Origin: Modestobacter italicus
GTDB taxonomy: Bacteria; Actinomycetota; Actinomycetes; Mycobacteriales; Geodermatophilaceae
Assembly: GCF_019799965.1 (NCBI RefSeq)
Contig: NZ_JABGCJ010000003.1
Coordinates: forward strand, 372,001 to 436,000
DNA: 64,000 nt
Direction of reading: 5' to 3'
Shown here: in pieces, positions 7,911 through 15,390 of the stretch
Numbering within the stretch: the stretch's first letter is position 1
How the letters are laid out: every line of letters starts with the position of its first letter
The notes under the pieces: generated by a model
What the model was told of the DNA's origin: nothing
Database searches by the model: none
What the model saw: the letters and a program-made list of their open reading frames with translations, nothing else
Position numbers and translations under genes: made by a program

Positions 7911-9080
7911 TCCCCCGACCGTCGCGAACACCGCATAGTCCTGCGGTCCGAACAGCACCTGGTTCAGTCGGGAGAACCCCTCGTCCACCCGGCGGGCAAG
8001 GTCGCTGTCGGCGGTCCCGTCGCTGAGCGGCAGGTGCATCGTGTCGGCCGGGGAGTAGAACTCCGCCCGGGCCTGGCGGAAGCCCGCGGACTCGCACAGG
8101 AACGACAGCAAGTCCGGGTGCAGCGGCCAGACGTGCGTCGGGTCCATGATGAAGTGCGAACCCAGAACGATCAGGGTCGCCGGGTTCGGCGTCTCGGCGA
8201 TGAACACCCCACCTGGCCGGAGCTTTTGGGCGCTCTTCTCCAAGAAGTCCACCAGGGCATCGAGGGGCAGGTGCTCCACCACGTGGGTGCTGATGATCGC
8301 ACCGAGACTGCCGTCGGGCACTGTCTCCAGGTAGTCGCTCGCCAGCTGCTCGTGCACCGTGACACCCCGAGCCCGTGCCTCGGCCGCCATGCCCGGGTCC
8401 GGCTCGACGCCGATGACCTCGATGCCGTCGCGGGCCAGCAGCTCCAACAGCTCCCCCCGTCCGCAGCCGACGTCCACAACCGGCTGGTGGACGCGCAGCA
8501 CCTCGGCGTACCGGTCGTGCAGCACGCGGTTGATGACCTCCGGGTCCCCCCGGAAGCGCCGCTCGAAGCCGACGTAGTCGAACAGCGCCGAGCTGATGTC
8601 CTCGAGGCCCCCTCGTCCGTCCGACGGGGAGGCATCGTCCGCCTGCACGACGGCCGACCTCCCCGCGGACACGCCGGCTGGGCGGTCCAACTTCCGCATC
8701 CGCCGTTCCACCGCCCCGACGGCATCCTTGAGGTCGGCGATACGGGCTCCGGCGGTCACCAGCCTCGCGTCCGCGGCGAGCTGCCGACTGAAGTCGGTGA
8801 TCTGCACTCGGAGGTCCCACAACTCGCCCTTGAGGAGCTCGTGGTTGTTCCGCTGCTCCTCCAGGAGGTGCGCGAGCTCCGCCAGGCGTTCTGTGGTCCC
8901 CTCGGCGTCGCGCCGGACCCCCGCCAACTCATCTCGCAGCTCCCGCTGCCCCTCTTCCAGCGGACCCAGCCGGCTCATCGCCAGCCGTTGCAGGAGGGGT
9001 ACGCGGACGCCCAGCCGCCGTAGCAGACCGGCGGTTGCCGGACTTCTCTCGTCAGACCGTTCGTACATCTCTCTGGACAC
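7884..9080 (-). CDS. Class I SAM methyltransferase with N-terminal coiled coil
   Basis: This 398-residue protein has two parts. Residues about 40-132 are a highly charged heptad-like helix region, likely a coiled coil. Residues about 170-390 form a class I methyltransferase, with motif I VVDVGCGRGELL at 201-212, the acidic EPD at 226-228 and STHVVEHLPL at 264-273. PTHVWPLHPDLL follows, a pattern common in polysaccharide methyltransferases. It faces the Wzm-Wzt exporter genes across a 144-bp divergent gap. A role in methylating the exported glycan, perhaps its end, is inferred from context. The start is GTG 9080; ATG 9068 is an alternative. Confidence 0.8.
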   Translation of the reverse strand: MSREMYERSDERSPATAGLLRRLGVRVPLLQRLAMSRLGPLEEGQRELRDELAGVRRDAEGTTERLAELAHLLEEQRNNHELLKGELWDLRVQITDFSRQLAADARLVTAGARIADLKDAVGAVERRMRKLDRPAGVSAGRSAVVQADDASPSDGRGGLEDISSALFDYVGFERRFRGDPEVINRVLHDRYAEVLRVHQPVVDVGCGRGELLELLARDGIEVIGVEPDPGMAAEARARGVTVHEQLASDYLETVPDGSLGAIISTHVVEHLPLDALVDFLEKSAQKLRPGGVFIAETPNPATLIVLGSHFIMDPTHVWPLHPDLLSFLCESAGFRQARAEFYSPADTMHLPLSDGTADSDLARRVDEGFSRLNQVLFGPQDYAVFATVGGGSLAEDGE

Positions 9081-9224
9081 CCCTCGTCACACAGGTCCCG
9101 CCGCCCACGGAAGCGGTCAGGCGCTCATCTTGCCCCGAGCTACTCTCGGTGGCCGACGGACACAGCCACAAGGGCAGCCCGGGCGAGTCCGCTGACCGCC
9201 CCCACCCGTCAGAACAGGAAGCGC

Positions 9225-10223
9225 ATGCCTCCCATCACCACGACCGAGTCGGCCTCCGGGCGGACCACCCCCGTGAACGGCACCCAGGAGACGACGTCCG
9301 CTGCCCTGGAACTGCACGGCCACGGTGACGTCGACGTCGACCAGCTCCCCATGACCGTCGTCCATGCGCGGCGGTCCTTCGTGCGGGGGTTCGGCGAGGA
9401 CGTCCGGGACATCTGGTCCTTCCGCGGGCTGCTCGTGCAGTTGGTCCGCAAGGAGCTCAAGGTCAAGTACAAGGACTCGGTCCTCGGCTTCTTCTGGACC
9501 CTCGTCCGCCCGATGATCCAGCTGGTCATCTACTACGTCGCCTTCACCATCTTCCTCGGCAACAGCCAGCCCGCGTACGCGATCTTCATCTTCTCGGGCC
9601 TGGTCATCTGGGGCCTGTTCACCGACATCCTCGGTGGCTGCACAGGCAGCATCGTGGGCAACGGTGGGCTGCTCAAGAAGACCTACTTCCCGCGTGAAAT
9701 CTTCCCCTTGTCGGTGGTCGGCGCGGCGATCGTCAACTTCCTCTTCCAGATGATCGTGCTACTGGCCGCCCTTGCGCTCAGCGCGGCCATCGGGCAACGC
9801 GTCGTCCCGACCTGGGACCTCGCACTCGTGCCGTTGGCGCTCGTCGTGTGCGTCGTGTGGGGCACGGCCCTAGGCCTCTTCCTGGCTGCAGCCACGGTCT
9901 ACCTGCGGGACCTGCAGCACCTCATCGAGGTGATCATCCTCGCGCTGTTCTGGATGGTCCCGATCGTCTACTCGGTCACCCTGCCGCTGAACAGCTTCGC
10001 CGCCAACGGCCACCAGACGCTGCTCACTCTGTATCTGGCCAACCCCATGCTCAACGTCATTGCGGCCTTCCAGCGGGCGTTCTACACGATGGGCCCCGAG
10101 TACACCCTGCAGGCCAATCTCTGGCCACGCCTCGCCTTCTTCCTGGTCGTGGGACTGGGCCTGCTGTGGCTCGCCCAGCGCTACTTCTCCCGCGTCCAGG
10201 GCAACTTCGCCCAGGAGCTGTGA
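9225..10223 (+). CDS. wzm: Polysaccharide ABC exporter permease (Wzm/TagG type)
   Basis: The 332-residue protein has a cytoplasmic N-terminal region of about 80 residues, then an ABC2-type membrane domain with about six spans. The LVRKELKVKYKDSVLGFFWTLVRPMIQLVIYY segment (quoted only as an opening motif, KELKVKYKDSVLGFFW) is the hallmark amphipathic interface of the family. It forms the channel that moves lipid-linked polysaccharide across the membrane. AGGAAG precedes the ATG by a few bases. The ATPase gene starts 3 nt after its stop, so the two make one exporter. Confidence 0.92.
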   Translation: MPPITTTESASGRTTPVNGTQETTSAALELHGHGDVDVDQLPMTVVHARRSFVRGFGEDVRDIWSFRGLLVQLVRKELKVKYKDSVLGFFWTLVRPMIQLVIYYVAFTIFLGNSQPAYAIFIFSGLVIWGLFTDILGGCTGSIVGNGGLLKKTYFPREIFPLSVVGAAIVNFLFQMIVLLAALALSAAIGQRVVPTWDLALVPLALVVCVVWGTALGLFLAAATVYLRDLQHLIEVIILALFWMVPIVYSVTLPLNSFAANGHQTLLTLYLANPMLNVIAAFQRAFYTMGPEYTLQANLWPRLAFFLVVGLGLLWLAQRYFSRVQGNFAQEL

Positions 10224-10226
10224 TCC

Positions 10227-11420
10227 ATGGCCGCCAACGTCATCACCGTCGACCGGGTCAGCAAGCAGTTCAAGATCAACAGCAACAAGTCGCTCAAGGA
10301 GATGGTCGTCAACCGGGGGCAGACCAAGGCCCACGCCACCGAGTTCTGGGCGCTGCGCGACGTCAGTTTCGAGGTCCAGGCCGGTACGACCCTGGGCCTC
10401 ATCGGCCACAACGGCTCGGGTAAGTCCACGCTGCTCAAGCTGATCGGCGGGATCCTCACCCCGACGTCGGGGACGATCCGACGTCGGGGCCGGCTGGCTG
10501 CGCTGCTCGAGCTCGGCGCCGGGTTCCACGGCGACCTCACCGGCCGTGAGAACGTGTACCTGAACGCGGCCATCCTGGGCCTGACCCGCCAGCAGACCGA
10601 CCGCTACTTCGACGACATCGTCGCCTTCTCCGGCATCGAGAAGTTCATCGACACCCAGGTGAAGTTCTACTCGTCGGGCATGTACGTCCGACTGGCGTTC
10701 TCCGTGGCGATCCACGTGGACCCGGAGATCCTGCTCATCGACGAGGTCCTCGCCGTCGGCGACGAGGCCTTCCAGCGCAAGTGCCTCGACAAGATCAAGA
10801 CCTTCCAGCGCGAGGGCCGGACGATCGTCTTCGTCACCCACGGCCTGGACCAGGTCCGCGAGCTGTGCGACCGTGTCATCCTCCTCGACCACGGGGACGT
10901 CGTCATCGACGGTGACCCGATCGCCGCCGTCCGCACCATCCGAGACACCTGGCAGGACGAGGCCGTCACGGAAGCGGCAGCGCGCGACATCCCCGCGGCC
11001 GAGCTCGGCAACGGGGAGATGTCCATCGGGGCGGTCCGCACGCTGGACGCCTCGGGTGCGGAGACGAGCAGGCTGTCGCCCAACGAGCCCTGCACCTTCG
11101 AGTTCGAGGTCTCCTCGACCGGGCGCACCACCGACTGGGTGAGCGGCATCGCCATCGAGAACCACCTCGACCAGCTCTGCTACGGGGTCAACAGCGGCCT
11201 GATGGGCCGACAGCTGGAGCCCATCCAGGGCGACCGCACGGTGCGCTTCCACGTGCCGGCCCTGGCCCTGGGCGAAGGGCACTACCACCTCACGGTGGCG
11301 GTCCACAGCCTCGAGGGCATCGAGTACGCGCGGAAGAACCGCGTCGCCAACTTCAAGGTCTACTCCGACCGGGAGCAGGTCGGCCCGGTGTTCCTCGAGC
11401 CCACTCTGGAGATCCGATGA
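10227..11420 (+). CDS. wzt: Polysaccharide ABC exporter ATPase with C-terminal Wzt-type domain
   Basis: This 397-residue protein carries an ABC ATPase in residues 1-250: Walker A GHNGSGKST at 60-68, signature YSSGM at 148-152, Walker B ILLIDE at 168-173 and the switch His at 205. Residues about 260-397 form an extra beta-rich domain like the Wzt C-terminal carbohydrate-binding domain. In E. coli O9a-type systems that domain recognises the modified end of the polymer before export. Its presence here predicts an end-capped substrate. The stop overlaps the next glycosyltransferase start (ATGA at 11417-11420). Confidence 0.92.
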   Translation: MAANVITVDRVSKQFKINSNKSLKEMVVNRGQTKAHATEFWALRDVSFEVQAGTTLGLIGHNGSGKSTLLKLIGGILTPTSGTIRRRGRLAALLELGAGFHGDLTGRENVYLNAAILGLTRQQTDRYFDDIVAFSGIEKFIDTQVKFYSSGMYVRLAFSVAIHVDPEILLIDEVLAVGDEAFQRKCLDKIKTFQREGRTIVFVTHGLDQVRELCDRVILLDHGDVVIDGDPIAAVRTIRDTWQDEAVTEAAARDIPAAELGNGEMSIGAVRTLDASGAETSRLSPNEPCTFEFEVSSTGRTTDWVSGIAIENHLDQLCYGVNSGLMGRQLEPIQGDRTVRFHVPALALGEGHYHLTVAVHSLEGIEYARKNRVANFKVYSDREQVGPVFLEPTLEIR

Positions 11421-12685
11421 GCGGCATCACTCCCGACCAGCGGACCGGCCGCCTCGGCATCGTCCCGGCCCGGTTCGGCCCGAAGATCGTCGGTGGCGCT
11501 GAGATCGTCCTGCGACACATCGCCGAGGGGCTGCAAGGGCGCGGATGGGACGTCGAGATCCTCACGACCGCGGCCACCGACTACTTCGCCTGGGAGAACG
11601 ACCAGCCGGTCGGCACCGCGCTGGAGGACGGGCTGACCGTCCGGCGCTTCGAGGCGGTGAAGTCCACCCCCGGCACCGAGCGTTCCGTGCTCGGTCACCG
11701 GATGCTCGCCGGCGACCGGCTCTCCCTCGCCGAACAGGAGAGGTGGATGAACGACGACGTCCGGGTGCCGGACCTCTACCACCACCTGCTGCTGCACGCC
11801 AACGAGTACCGCGCACTGGTCTTCGGGCCGTACCTGTTCTGGCCCTCTTACGCCTGCTCGCAGGTGGCCCCGGACAAGTCACTCTTGTGGACCTGCCTGC
11901 ACGACGAGGCCGCGGCGTACCAGGACATCTACAAGCCGCTGCTCTCCGGCGTCGCCGGGCTGTTCCTGCAGACCGAGCCCGAGCACGAACTGGCGCACGC
12001 GATCCACCCGCAGTTGGCCCCGCACGCCGTGGTGGGCTGCGGGGTCGAGGTGCCCGAGTCCTACGACCCCGACCACTTCCGCCAGCAGTACGGGGTCACC
12101 GGTCCCTACGTGTTGTACGCCGGTCGGCGCGAGGGCGCGAAGGGCTGGGACGAGCTGCTCACCCACTTCGGCCACGCCGTCCTGCAGCGGGGGTTGGACC
12201 TCCGCCTGGTCACCATGGGAGCTGGCGAGGTGCGCCCGCCGGCCGGACTCGAGGACCGGGTCATCGACGTGGGCTTCCTGCCCGACGCGGATCGCAACGA
12301 CGCCTACGCCGGTGCGCTGGCCTACGTGCAGCCCTCCCGCTACGAGGCCTTCTCTCGCACCATCATGGAGTCCTGGCTGGCGGGGAGGCCCGTCGTGGGC
12401 ATCGCCGAAGGCGGTGTCGTCCGACACCACGTACAGACCAGCCAGGGCGGTCTCGTGTACGACGACGCCGAAGAGTTCGCCGAGGCGCTGGCCGTGCTGG
12501 TGAACCACCCGCACCTGGCCGAGCAGATGGGCTCTCGCGGCCGCGAGTACGTGATGGCCCGCTACCAGTGGGACATCGTCCTGGACGGCATCGAGGAGAA
12601 CATCATCGAGTGGACACCGGCACCGACCGGCGCCCTGGCGGCTCCTGGGCGGACCACCGGCCGCGTGACGGGGGTCGACTCCTGA
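11417..12685 (+). CDS. GT4 family glycosyltransferase
   Basis: The 422-residue enzyme begins RLGIVPARFGPKIVGGAEIVLRHIAEGL, the donor-side glycine-rich start of GT4 proteins (shown here only as GPKIVGGAEIVLR). It continues with YAGRREGAKGWDEL and the EX7E region RYEAFSRTIMESWLAGRPVV. It is more divergent than the three GT4 genes at 4.3-7.8 kb. It overlaps wzt by four bases and the next glycosyltransferase by one base (TGATG), so exporter and sugar transferases are produced together. Donor unknown. Confidence 0.87.
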   Translation: MSGITPDQRTGRLGIVPARFGPKIVGGAEIVLRHIAEGLQGRGWDVEILTTAATDYFAWENDQPVGTALEDGLTVRRFEAVKSTPGTERSVLGHRMLAGDRLSLAEQERWMNDDVRVPDLYHHLLLHANEYRALVFGPYLFWPSYACSQVAPDKSLLWTCLHDEAAAYQDIYKPLLSGVAGLFLQTEPEHELAHAIHPQLAPHAVVGCGVEVPESYDPDHFRQQYGVTGPYVLYAGRREGAKGWDELLTHFGHAVLQRGLDLRLVTMGAGEVRPPAGLEDRVIDVGFLPDADRNDAYAGALAYVQPSRYEAFSRTIMESWLAGRPVVGIAEGGVVRHHVQTSQGGLVYDDAEEFAEALAVLVNHPHLAEQMGSRGREYVMARYQWDIVLDGIEENIIEWTPAPTGALAAPGRTTGRVTGVDS

Positions 12686-14133
12686 TGCGCATCCTCATGG
12701 TCAGCCCCTACCCGCCGCAGCGGGACGGGATCGCCAACTACACCGCCCAGTCGGTGGCCGCGCTGATGCGCGAGGGTCACGAGGTCGTGGTGCTCTCACC
12801 ACAGCCCTCTGCCGCCCACCAGCACCTGGACTTCATGGCCGGCCCGCGTTCCTGGGCGGCGATGAGCCGACGGGTGCGCGGTTTCGACAAGCTCGTCATC
12901 CAGTGGCACCCGGCGTTCTTCTACCGGAACAGCTCGATCAGCGACCGCTCGGCCATCGACCTGGCGATGGCCGGCGTGTTCAAGCTGGTGCCCCAGGTCG
13001 AGATCTGGGTGCACGAGTACGAGTACGCCGAGGTGGAGGCGTCGGCGATCCGACGCCGCGCCGCCACACTCGCATTCTCCCAGGTCGACCGGATCGTCTT
13101 CCACTCCGAGTCCGAGCGGGACATGTTCCTGGAGGCCGTCCCGGTGGACCGCTCCCGGACGGCCCTCTCCCAGCACGGACACGCCTTCCTGCCCCGGACG
13201 TCGATGACCCGGGAGCAGGCGCGCGAGTCCCTGGGGATCACCCCGGAGGCGTTCACGTTCCTCTGCATCGGCTTCATCCAGCGACACAAGGGCTTCGACC
13301 GGGCTGTGCGCGCCTTCGCCCGGCTCGGTGACTCGCCGCAGGCCCGACTGGACGTCGTCGGCTCGACCCGGCTGGAGGAGCCGGAGTTCCTGGCCTACCT
13401 CAACGAACTCGAGTGGTTGACCGGCGGCGACCCCCGGACGACGTTGCACGCCGGCTACGTCTCCGATGAGCTCTTCGACCGCTGGATCCTCGCCTCCGAC
13501 GTCGTGGTCCTGCCGTACCGGGAGATTTGGTCCTCCGGGGTGCTCGAGCGGGCCGCGCTGTTCGACCGACCGGTGATCGCCACCCGGGTCGGCGGGCTGG
13601 AGGAACAGGCTGCCCACCGACGTGTGACCTTCGTGGACGACGACCTCGCCCTCGCCCAGGCCATGGCCGACGCCGCCGGCCTCCTGCTCGACCCGGAGGA
13701 CGTCGGGACCCTCGGCGGCGAACTGGATGAGCTGCCGTGGGCAGAGCTTCAGCAAGCAGTGGTTCGCCGGGCCGCGGCCCTACGTGGGGGTGAGCTGCGT
13801 TCGCGGACCTCCCCGGCTGCGTCGACCCCTGCCCGCAGGGACGACGACCTGGACCGCGCATCGCTGCTCGTCCGTCGGGTCCCCCCGTACGTCACCCCTG
13901 CGCCGACGTCCACCCGGCCAGGCGTACCGGCAGCCAAGCGCCTCATCCAGCGTCTCACCGCCTGGCAGGTCAGCCCACTGGTCAGCCGGGTCGACCACCT
14001 GCAGGCGGCCACCGCGAACAGCCTCGCCCTGCTCGCCGAGCAGATCCGTGACCTCCGGGCGTCCAGCGACGCCGACCGGACGTCCGGGGCTGAGCGGGCG
14101 AACGACCAGCCGGTGGACGAGGCGCAGGACTGA
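12685..14133 (+). CDS. GT4 family glycosyltransferase with C-terminal extension
   Basis: The 482-residue protein starts MRILMVSPYPPQRDGIANYTAQ. The catalytic GT-B part covers about residues 1-350, with CIGFIQRHKGFDRAVRAFA and LPYREIWSSGVLERAALFDRPVI. The last 130 residues are an extension: a disordered Pro/Arg stretch and then a helix containing RLIQRLTAWQVSPLVSRVD and AATANSLALLAEQIRDL, which looks amphipathic and coiled-coil prone. Such tails may dock enzymes onto membrane or partner proteins; that is inference. Its ATG overlaps the preceding stop (12683-12687), and a strong hairpin follows the gene. Confidence 0.86.
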   Translation: MRILMVSPYPPQRDGIANYTAQSVAALMREGHEVVVLSPQPSAAHQHLDFMAGPRSWAAMSRRVRGFDKLVIQWHPAFFYRNSSISDRSAIDLAMAGVFKLVPQVEIWVHEYEYAEVEASAIRRRAATLAFSQVDRIVFHSESERDMFLEAVPVDRSRTALSQHGHAFLPRTSMTREQARESLGITPEAFTFLCIGFIQRHKGFDRAVRAFARLGDSPQARLDVVGSTRLEEPEFLAYLNELEWLTGGDPRTTLHAGYVSDELFDRWILASDVVVLPYREIWSSGVLERAALFDRPVIATRVGGLEEQAAHRRVTFVDDDLALAQAMADAAGLLLDPEDVGTLGGELDELPWAELQQAVVRRAAALRGGELRSRTSPAASTPARRDDDLDRASLLVRRVPPYVTPAPTSTRPGVPAAKRLIQRLTAWQVSPLVSRVDHLQAATANSLALLAEQIRDLRASSDADRTSGAERANDQPVDEAQD

Positions 14134-14141
14134 CCTGGCCT

Positions 14142-14174
14142 CCCACCCGCGCCACTCCGGTCGGCGCGGGTGGG
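14142..14174 (+). terminator. Hairpin after the exporter-glycosyltransferase operon
   Basis: A perfect 12-bp stem (CCCACCCGCGCC with its complement) surrounds a 9-nt loop, 8 nt after the stop of the last glycosyltransferase. It probably ends the wzm-wzt-GT4-GT4 transcript. Confidence 0.65.
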
Positions 14175-14350
14175 TCCCGGGCGTCCGCCCAGGGGCTTGC
14201 CCCAGTCCGGACTCCGGCGTGGACGTCACGCGTGTCGGTGGCCCGGGCCACCGACAGGCCCGGGGCCCGGTCAGCCGGGTAGGGCGTGGCCGGTAGCGGG
14301 ATGGGCAGCACGCGCCCCACGGCACCTGCCACCAGAAGAAGGGCACAGCA

Positions 14351-15166
14351 GTGGGCATCAGCGCTCAGCACGCCGCGAGGCGACTTGTCGCCGGCTCCGC
14401 AGCAGCGGTCCTGCTGCTCTCGGCCGCCGCATGCACCGGTTCCCCAGCTGGCTCCGTGGTGGAGGACTCCTCGAGCGCCGACCGCTCGTCGGTGGGCCCT
14501 GCTGGCTCGTCCGTCACGAGCCCGGCGGACGGGCAGGTCAGTCCGGCTGCTCCGGGTGCCCTCGCCACCTCGGGACCGCGACTGCTCGTCTTCGGGGACT
14601 CGGTGGCGGCCGGGGCCGGGAGCCCCACCCCACCGTCAAGCTCGTTCGCCTACGACCTCGGCGAGCAGCTGGGGTGGGGGACCGCCGTCAACGCGGTGAG
14701 CGGGACCGGGTACGTCAACAAGGGCAGCGCCCCCGGGCTGGACCTCTCGTACGGCGCGCGCCTGGAGGCGCTGCCGGACAGCGGACTGGCAGCCGACGTC
14801 GTGGTCGTCGAGGGTGGGCTCAACGACCGCGGGGTGCCGGCCGACCAGCTGGCTGCGGCAGCGACGAGGTTCCTCCAGTCGCTGCGAGCGCGTGCCCCGA
14901 TGGCACAGCTCGTCGTGGTCGGGGCGATCGCGCCTGACCCGGGAGACCCGACGTCGACTGCGGAGTTCACCGAGGTCAACGCGGCGCTGTCGACGGTCGC
15001 GGCCCAGCAGAACGTCACCTTCATCGACCCGGTCGCCGAGCAGTGGTTCACCCCGCAGAACTCCGCGGCCTACATCGCGCCCGATCGACTCCACCCGACG
15101 CAGGCGGGGCACGCCTACATCGCGACCCTGCTGTCGGACCACCTGCGAGGGCTCACCCGAGGGTGA
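14351..15166 (+). CDS. SGNH/GDSL hydrolase lipoprotein
   Basis: This 271-residue protein starts at GTG 14351 with AGAAGAAGGG upstream. Its N-terminus is a lipoprotein signal: RR, a hydrophobic stretch and the lipobox LSAAAC with Cys28. A Ser/Gly/Pro-rich linker follows to about residue 75. The hydrolase has FGDSVAAG (Ser84), GGLND (Gly155, Asn158) and DRLHP (Asp245, His248), so the catalytic set is complete. It would sit outside the membrane as an esterase or acyltransferase-like enzyme. Its place between the export genes and the wall amidase suggests it edits acyl groups on the exported glycan, which is inference. Confidence 0.85.
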   Translation: MGISAQHAARRLVAGSAAAVLLLSAAACTGSPAGSVVEDSSSADRSSVGPAGSSVTSPADGQVSPAAPGALATSGPRLLVFGDSVAAGAGSPTPPSSSFAYDLGEQLGWGTAVNAVSGTGYVNKGSAPGLDLSYGARLEALPDSGLAADVVVVEGGLNDRGVPADQLAAAATRFLQSLRARAPMAQLVVVGAIAPDPGDPTSTAEFTEVNAALSTVAAQQNVTFIDPVAEQWFTPQNSAAYIAPDRLHPTQAGHAYIATLLSDHLRGLTRG

Positions 15167-15258
15167 GCCGGCGCGCCGCCGCAGACACCGTGGAGTCGCG
15201 CCGGTGCGGATGCGGCCCGGCCCGAACCGGCGGCGAGGAGTCACCCTCCAACCGTCAC

Positions 15259-15331
15259 GGCCAGGAGGGTCTCCGGTTCGTGGGGTGGCCGCCTCAAGCA
15301 GCCACCCCACGGACCCGAGGCCCTCCTGGCC
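15259..15331. terminator. Long bidirectional terminator hairpin
   Basis: Two 31-nt arms starting GGCCAGGAGGG pair with only three mismatches, two of them G:T-type in RNA, around an 11-nt loop. It lies between the convergent SGNH lipoprotein and LGFP amidase genes, 92 nt and 60 nt from their stops. It is the strongest terminator-like hairpin I found in the window. Confidence 0.75.
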
Positions 15332-15390
15332 GACCCCCCTGTCTCAGACCTACCGGCGTACGCCCTCGCACACCCTCCGGATCAGCACGG

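Noticed and set aside
9870-11306. A 478-codon open frame antisense to wzm-wzt
   Set aside because: Composition is low-complexity and the opposite strand holds clear ABC transporter motifs.
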